Source: Elgaria multicarinata webbii (Eukaryota; Chordata; Lepidosauria; Squamata; Anguidae). Taken from it: DNA of 64,000 nt. Made by a program: the position numbers and the translations under genes. This document shows positions 57,433-64,000 of this stretch, one piece after another. The stretch lies in contig NC_086192.1 of the NCBI RefSeq assembly GCF_023053635.1, positions 16,468,001 to 16,532,000 of the forward strand, given 5' to 3'. The notes beneath the pieces are model-generated. The model ran no database searches. It was given only the letters and a program-made list of their open reading frames with translations, and was not told where the DNA came from. Every line of letters begins with the position of its first letter. The first letter of the stretch is position 1.

Positions 57433-57764
57433 TGAAAAGCGTCTTCTGTTATCCTATCCCTGTGCTGAGGCGGCTCACCGAGAAAGGAAGAAAAAAGTTC
57501 AGAAAAGGGGGGAAATGAAAATAACACTAAAACGTTTAAATACCACAACGGCAGTTCGCGGCGACGCGTCCTGAGGAGAATTTCAGAGCCCGGCTTCGAA
57601 AGGGGCGCCGTGAGCGGCGAGGACGAGGGGAACGGCCCCGAAGGCCCCGTCGCCCCTTCCTCCCAGCGGAAGGCCCCGAAGGCCGCTGAGGCTCCACGGG
57701 CCTTCATTAATAAAGGGCTTCTCTCCCCACCCCCCTCTTAAAAAGGAGCCCGTGTGGTGCTGGT

Positions 57765-57858
57765 CCTGTGTGTTTGTAACTTCTGTAAACCGCTCAGAGA
57801 GCTATGGGGCGGTATGTAAATGTAATAAATAAATTTATTACATTTACATACTGCAGGG
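57765..57858. mobile_element. Two L2-type tails meeting in inverted orientation
   Basis: GCGGTATGTAAATGTAATAAA (57811-57831) is followed directly by its reverse complement, ending near 57855. This forms a 45-bp near-perfect palindrome. Left of it, GTAAACCGCTCAGAGAGCTA marks the plus-oriented tail. Confidence 0.7.
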
Positions 57859-58757
57859 AACACTTATCAAATCTGAAGATGACACAAAATTGGGTGGGAT
57901 AGCTAATACCCTGGAAGACAGAAACAACTTCAAAGTGATCTTGATAGGCTGGAGTTCTGGGCTGAAAACAACAGAATGAAATTGAATAGGGATAAATGCC
58001 AAGTTCTACATTTAGGAAATAGAAACCAAAGGCACAGTTACAAGATGGGGGATACTTGGCTCAGCAATACTACAAACGAGAAGGATTTTGGAATTGTTGT
58101 AGATCACGAGCTGAATAGGAGCCAACAGTGCGATAGGGCTGCAAGAAAGGCAAATGCTATATTGGGCTGCATTAATAGAAGTATAGCTTCCAAATCACGT
58201 GAGGTACTGGTTCCTCTCTATTCGGCCCTGGTTAGGCCTCATCTAGAGTATTGCGTCCAGTTCTGGGCTCCACAATTCAAGAAGGACGCAGACAAGCTGG
58301 AGCGGGTACAGAAGAGGGCAGCCAGGATGATCAGGGGTCTGGAAACAAAGCCCTGTGAAGAGAGACTGAAAGAACTGGGCAGGTTTAGCCTGGAGAAGAG
58401 AAGATGGAGGGGAGACATGACAGCACTCTTCAAAGACTTAAAAGGTTGTCACACAGAGAAGGGCCAGGATCTCTTCTCGATCCTCCCAGAGTGCAGGACA
58501 CGGAATAACGGGCTCAAGTTAAAGGAAGCCAGATTCCAGCTGGACATCAGGAAAAACTTCCTGGCTGTTAGAGCAGTACGACAATGGAATCAGTTACCTA
58601 GGGAGGTTGTGGTCTCTCCCACCCTAGAGGCATTCAGGAGGCAGCTGGACAACCCTCTGTCAGGGATGCTTTAGGGTGGATTCCTGCATTGAACAGGGGG
58701 TTGGACTCGATGGCCTTGTAGGCCCCTTCCAACTCTGCTATTCTTTGATTCTATAAA
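57858..58757 (+). mobile_element. CR1 LINE 3' part with a long open frame
   Basis: About 900 bp, 5' truncated. An unbroken 232-codon frame (57976-58674) covers the end of the reverse-transcriptase region ([67 protein letters not shown] at the end). It is followed by the CR1 3' UTR and ATTCTTTGATTCTAT. It is the longest and best-preserved CR1 here. It lacks the endonuclease and the catalytic RT core, so it is not autonomous. Confidence 0.88.
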
Positions 58758-59380
58758 TAAATAAAAGCGGGTCCCCTTTGCAGTGGTCAAAGACTCCCAA
58801 GACACCATTTCTCTCTCCTTAGGAAGTTTATGAGGAGCAGAGGCTGACGACCATAACCGAGGGTCTGAACTGTGGCAGAAAATCTTCCAGGGATCTCTGG
58901 CAGCTGGGCCTGGCAGAAGTTCAGAAGAGGAGGTGCAAGCACGGCCAAGATCCGGTGTCACCCCCAGCGCTCAGAGGAGACCCCGACAGCACCCTCCACT
59001 ACTCCTACCCCGGTGTGGGGGCTCTGGCACTGTGGCCCTCCCCACCCACTCAGCCCTCTTCATGGCTCCGTGCCCGTGGGCAGCATCAGGACCACGTTCC
59101 ACGTTGGCCATCATCCATGCCCACCAGCAGCCGCCTTGGCTGGGACCGTGCCAGGGGCAACGGGCGCAGGGTTGGCCTGGGCTTAGCCTGGGCGACATGT
59201 CACATTATCAGTCACTTTTTGCATCCATGTTTGCACCGCGTTGGGTTTTGAACGGCAGGAATTTTCTTTCGGAATTGCATTCCTACCCCTTGCCCACCCC
59301 GGAACGGCACATGGTGTGTGTGGCTGCACTTTTTAGGAATGTAAAATAAATAAAGTAGCTGGGCTAGGACATGAGGAAAA
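58758..59380. other. POM121 5' flank, nothing recognised
   Basis: Open frames exist but carry no family motif. Confidence 0.5.
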
Positions 59381-59520
59381 AACAAAATTCCAAAATCCAC
59401 AGCCGGTCAATATCTTTAATAGGACCAACCAAAATGCCTCAAAATTGTGCAGGCTTTCAAGTTCTCCAGAACTCTTCATCAGACTAGGAGTTGGGGGCGG
59501 AGACAAAAATATGAAATTTT
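59381..59520 (-). repeat. Interspersed repeat fragment, family uncertain
   Basis: The reverse reading GATGAAGAGTTCTGGAGAAC, followed by TTGGTCCTATTAAAGATATT and GGCTGTGGATTTTGG, is a widely repeated reptile sequence. I suspect a Penelope-like or LINE 3' end but cannot confirm it. Confidence 0.45.
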
Positions 59521-59564
59521 GCTCAAGTGTTGCGGGAAGCCAGTGATGCGTATTTCACAGCAGC

Positions 59565-59705
59565 CTTTTCCCCCTCCAGATACATTGATTGCAATTTCCA
59601 TAATGCTCCTCCCCACTCCGTGATTGTTGATAAGTTTTGGCAGGTTTGCCTTGCTGGCTGGGGCTGCTGGGAATTGTAGTCCAATACATATGGAAGACTG
59701 CTGGT
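59565..59705. repeat. Palindromic short element
   Basis: The right arm GGGAATTGTAGTCCAATACA is clear; the left arm CCCTCCAGATACATTGATTG is more decayed. Confidence 0.55.
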
Positions 59706-59964
59706 GGGGGGAGGTCGTTTTAAAACATCCAGGAGCCTCCTGTCACAATGAGAATCGGAGATCGCAGGTATGAGACCTGCTCTCTGGTGGGAATCGCCTC
59801 CGTACCACACGGCAACCAACCTGATTTTGGGTGGGGGGTTCGTGTCCTGGTCTGGCCAGCCTGAAGGACTCGTCTGATTTCACAGAGCAGGCAGCCTCCC
59901 CCCTCAAAAAAGCAGCACTGTGACTTCATCCCTGTATTCCCCTTTCTAAAACACAAACCCCACA

Positions 59965-62512
59965 GAACTGGGTTGAAATATTTATTTAAAAATTGAAAAC
60001 ACACATTCAACTTTATACAAAGGAAAAAACTGTATCGAATACAATAATTAAAAGTTTCACTGGGGGGGGGGGGAAGACCTGGCTGCCTGGACCGATGGGG
60101 TGGGTGGGGGGACAGGACCCAGGCCTGTAGGCATTTCCCCACCACCACCACTTATGGGGAGCTGCTCTAATGGAACGTTGTGCGTCCCCCGTCCCCCCAC
60201 AGCCACTTGGGGAAAGTAAAAAAAGAGAAAAGGCGAGCGCTTGGGAAGTCGCTTTCCTGGCAGAATGAAAGGGCCTTTCTGCAAGTCTCCTGTCCTGGTC
60301 TTCTTCCTGTTTGTCCCCAACCCGTGTGGCCCATCAGCCTGCAAACCTGAGGTAGTTTGGGGGTGCTGAAGGGTTGTCCCTGGAAGGCTGATGACCAGGG
60401 GCGTTGCAGCGCCACGGGACACTCCTCCTCCTCCTCCTCGTGTGCTGTGGCAACAGGGATCTTCCCGTTGCTTCCGAGAGAGAGAAAGAGAGAGAGAGGC
60501 AGGCAGCTGAGGGGCCTCATTCAGGCTGGCGGTGGGAAGAGGAGGGCTATTTGGTTCTTGGGCTGCCAGCCAGGTGGCAAGAAGGCCTGGGGCGTAACAG
60601 GCACCAGTTGGGTAGGCTGTTGGTCTAAGCAACGCTTTGTGGAGGGAGAACTGGCAGGGCAGGAAAGACCCTCGCGGGGAGGGGGGAGGAGGAGGAGAGC
60701 CCCTGGGTCTTCTGCCCAGCCACTCCTCTGCCCGGGTGGCAGTGGGCGGCAGGCAGGCTCAGCTCGAGTCACTTGGGAGCAAGGATTCGGGGCGCCCCCT
60801 CCCCGAGGGAACAAGCCAGAACCACGGGCTGCTTCCCTGCTTTCTCGAAGGCAGCGGCCCAGTGACTGCCCCCTCCCTCAAAGAGCAGGCGCTGGGCCCA
60901 GTACGCCCCTGGACATCTAGGCAGCAGCACCATGGGATGCCCTTTCAGGCCGCGGAGGGCACGTTCCCCATGGCACCCTTGTGCGAGCCATCACCTGAAG
61001 GCCCCCGCCCAAGCCAGTCCGGCCTGCCTGTCAGAGCCAGACGCACGCCCCAGGCGAGGCAGCAGAGGCCCACGACATCACCCCCTCTGGGACGGGGTGC
61101 AGACACCCCCCGGATCGTTCCCTTGCTAGGTTTGCAGCTGGGGTCGTGCGCGTGTGCCCACATCGAGCCGGATCACGGGGCTCACTGCCCAGAGGCTGCC
61201 CCTGCTGTCTGGCTGGTGAAAGCACTTAGCCAGCAAAGGTACAGCGGGAGTTAGAAAAGACGCTCCGTGTCCGGCAGCCATCAGCCTGGCTTTGGATGAA
61301 GCTGACGCCGAACAACCGGGGCTCCCTTTGGTAAAGCATCCTGCCTGACGCTGGTGGCCGGAGCTTGGCGCGAGGCTCCCCCTCAGTAGTGCAAGGCTGG
61401 GGAAACGGCACCCCCTGCTTGAGCACCAGCAGCGATGAGCCGCCTCCTTCCTTGGGGCGCATTCTCTTCCTCTTGACTGACCGGCTCACAGTGATTGGGA
61501 GGCGCCTGAGGCAGCTGACGCAGAAGGCAGTGGCGGTGGGGAAGGGAAGCCCAGGTCCCCAGAGACTGGCTCAGCGGCCCAGTGGCGCTGGCCATTTTGA
61601 CCCCCGAAGGGGGGCCTGGTGGTGAACGGGCAAGCGCAAAGGCGGCTGCGTGGGCCCATCACCAGCCCTGCCTCTCCCGGGCCGCCTCCTCCCGCGCCTG
61701 GATTCTCAGCTGTTTATTGCTGGCTCAACGCACAGTGAAGGACTCGGAAGCAGCGGAAAAGGGCCTGCTTTGCTGGAGCAGGCGGCAGAAGCAGGGGCTG
61801 CTAGGCCACGTAGCGCTTCCTGCCTGACACGGAACAGCCTTCAAGGAGATGGCCGCAGCGCCTAGGAGCTGGTCACCTCCGCCCACCTCCTGCGTGGCCT
61901 GGAGATGTCCCCCCAGAGAGACAGGTGCCTCCGCCTGTGGGCAGCAAAGGCCCTCCAACCCTACCCACCACCCCGGCCCTCGCAGGCTCAGGCTCTCCTG
62001 CCACCATCTTGGCTTGGACAGCAAGGAGTGGTGGGCAACGAGAAGCAGAAGGAGCCGAGAGAGAGCCCCACCGCTGTTCCTGGGCTGGTCAAGAGGCTGT
62101 GTCAGGAGCGAAGCAATCGGGGCAGGGGGAAGAGAGGGAATCCGACTCGGCAGAGAGGCCACGAAGCTCAAACCCCACACAGGAGGGCAGAGTGGGTGGC
62201 TGTGGCGAGGCAACGTGGCTACGGCTGTGGCTGCTGCTGCTGCTGCTGGGAGGCCCCTTCCTCTCCCTTCGCTGCTCCCTTCTCGGCCAGCGGAAGCCCC
62301 GTCCCTGGCCTGGCCAGCCCCAAAGAGGAATGTCTTCTCAGTGAGCACAGGCGTCGTGGCACGTCCCAAACCAGTTCATCACCATTCATGTCCAGAAGGA
62401 GCCTCTTCTCTGGCTGCCTCCTCAGGGAGCTAGATCTGCACCTGGAGAGAGAGAGAGAGGGGGGGGGGGAGCAGCGGCTGGCAGCGGTTCCACTCCACTT
62501 CCACCAGCTCTT
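59965..62512 (-). other. HIP1 3' UTR (inferred)
   Basis: About 2.5 kb between the HIP1 stop and a minus-strand AATAAA at 59981-59986. It is GC-rich at its gene-proximal end, with a GA-rich run (62443-62459) and (CTG)n near 62229-62250. No other gene was recognised in it. An earlier AATAAA near 61711-61716 could also be used. Confidence 0.5.
59981..59986 (-). terminator. HIP1 candidate poly(A) signal
   Basis: The minus strand reads AATAAA in an AT-rich patch that ends the GC-rich downstream part of the HIP1 gene. Beyond it lie repeat fragments. Confidence 0.5.
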
Positions 62513-63846
62513 TCAACGGGCTTCGCCAGCCGGGTGAGCTACAGAAGTCAACGTGTTGGTGGAGGGGAAGAAAATGGCGACGGAGGGGCGTGCTTAGGAG
62601 GGCCTCACTCGTGGAAGCCTCCCCAGGTCATCCTGAATCAGTCCCCCGGAGCCCCCCCCCCCCCGCTCTCCTCTGCTGGGTCACTCACTGTGTGCTGGCG
62701 GAGAATTTAGCCCTCCAACCGTTCCCGCCCCCACACACTCGCACACACTCTTCTGGCTTCCACAAATAAAAGAGGCAACTACTTCACCCCATTTCTACAA
62801 ATCCAAGACCGTGATCACAGGCACGGAGGTCAAGAAAAAGGAGAAAGCTCCCCATTATTCAGGGGTTTCCCCTGTCCCCGTCCCCACATGCCATTAACTT
62901 GCTTCTGGCTCCAGGCCATCCCGTTGCTCAGACTGAAATGACTCCAGGGGCTAAGTCAGAGTCCCCCCGCCCCCCCCCCCCCGGGGATCGGCCTCTCCCG
63001 TCCCAGCGGCTTAGGGGCCGTGACCCTTCCCTTCCTGCTCTTCAGTCTCCCAGGACGCAGAGGTGGCAGAAGCAAAGGCCATGGCCGAGCGAGCCCTCGG
63101 CCCCAGGTCTCCGCAGCCCAAAGCCGGAGGTGACTTACCGTTCTCCTCGCCCTCCGCCTCCCAGCCCTCGGCCACGCCTGCCAGCTCGTAGTGCTTCTTG
63201 CGCAAAGCGCCCAGGCGTTGGCGCTCCTTCTGCAGCTGGCTCTCCAGCTCCAGCACGCGCACCTGCCGGGGAGGGGAATGGCATCCATTGTCCCAGGCGT
63301 CCAGCCGGGCCCCTCCCCACCCTGCCAGCGGTCTCCCCCCCTCCCCCCCCAGCTCGGCCCCACAACCCCTTGTTCTCTGCCTCCCACCCTCAGCCCTGTA
63401 CCTGAGAGTCCATCTCTTGGCGCTTGATCTGCGTTAGCGTGATGGCAGAGAAGTCCATGCTGTCTGTAGGGGGACAGATCACACGGAAGACGCTCATTGG
63501 CCACGTGGCATGCGCGCTCCGGCCCTGCCCAGCCCATTGTCTGCTGAGCATTCCTGCCAGGTGAGCTGGGCCCGTGCGACAGAAGGAATAGGCACAAGGA
63601 GGGGGGGAAAGGCCGCTAGACCGAATGAGGAACAGAGGCGTTTGCCACCCACCCTTAGAGAAGAGGTGCTCAGGCAGGAAAACGGGGCGGCCAGATTCGA
63701 CCCGGAGGGCTCGGAAACGTACCTTTCTCCTGAATTTGCGACCTCCCTGACTTGGTGGAGGCCACCAGCCTGGCCGTCGCTTGATTGACTCCGCGAGAGG
63801 CTACCTGGAGCTTGCCGAGATTTGCACTGTCTTTATCCGCTTTCAC
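62513..63846 (-). CDS. HIP1: HIP1, C-terminal exons (partial, continues off the right edge)
   Basis: Four coding exons on the minus strand: 63723-63846, 63402-63463, 63139-63262 and 62513-62538, all GT-AG and in phase. They encode VKADKDSANLGKLQ, ASRGVNQATA, then MDFSAITLTQIKRQEMDSQ, then VRVLELESQLQKERQRLG and RKKHYELAGVAEGW. This is the end of the actin-binding I/LWEQ (THATCH) domain and the final coiled segment of HIP1. Family role: clathrin- and actin-binding endocytic adaptor. The 5' exons lie beyond 64000. The last exon as called adds only AHPAGEAR after EGEEN, shorter than and unlike the human SPPTLQEVVTEKE. Another frame of the same exon gives PLKELVEVE, so the C-terminal end is uncertain. 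HIP1R was considered, but the closing motifs fit HIP1 better. Confidence 0.9.
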
Positions 63847-64000
63847 CTGCCGTATCAAACAGGAGGAGGAGAGTCAGACGCTCCTTTCCAGGTGGGAGGA
63901 AAGAGTTCTACGTGCCAAAGAACGCGTCACACCTGCCTTCAGGGGTCTCGTGGTGGCAGGTAAGGGAGCAAGGAAAGCCCTTCTTCTTCCTATCCCAAAT

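Overview
The window is vertebrate nuclear DNA, most likely from a squamate reptile. It has spliced genes with GT-AG introns, CpG-rich promoters and many 5'-truncated CR1-type LINEs ending in ATTCTATG units. It also has L2-clade LINE tails ending in (AAAT)n, a tRNA-like SINE, and a short palindromic family built around GGACTACAACTCCCAT. The GC-rich, gene-dense right half would suit a microchromosome. The species assignment is inference from repeat style.

Five protein genes are supported by protein similarity recalled from the human orthologues, with exon phases that add up. From left to right they are FKBP6 (18827-28546, minus, 8 coding exons), TRIM50 (31919-37469, minus, 6 coding exons), NSUN5 (38894-44687, plus, 10 coding exons), POM121 (47191-57175, minus, 13 coding exons) and the last four coding exons of HIP1 (62513-63846, minus, continuing past the right edge). 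This is the Williams-Beuren synteny block, with HIP1 still joined to POM121. TRIM50 and NSUN5 are head to head around a CpG-rich 1.4 kb spacer. NSUN5 and POM121 converge tail to tail with poly(A) signals about 500 bp apart. HIP1, POM121, TRIM50 and FKBP6 share the minus strand.

Region by region: 1-18.2 kb is gene-free and full of old repeats. 18.2-28.9 kb is FKBP6. 28.9-31.9 kb is repeat-rich spacer with a nested insertion. 31.9-38.9 kb is TRIM50 and the shared promoter. 38.9-45.0 kb is NSUN5. 45.4-57.4 kb is POM121 with its 3' UTR. 57.4-60 kb holds a CR1 with a long open frame and other repeats. 60-64 kb is the HIP1 3' end.

The genes are not one pathway: FKBP6 is a germ-line co-chaperone, TRIM50 a RING-type ubiquitin ligase, NSUN5 a 28S rRNA m5C methyltransferase, POM121 a membrane-anchored nucleoporin and HIP1 a clathrin/actin adaptor. 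Points worth a second look are a one-base reading-frame break in POM121, a probable GC-AG intron in TRIM50, the TRIM50 orientation, a tandem acceptor that decides the NSUN5 C-terminus, an inverted copy of a POM121 exon edge inside its own intron, a consensus CTCF site beside the TRIM50 23-nt exon, and a 412-bp TG...CA insertion splitting a small DNA element.
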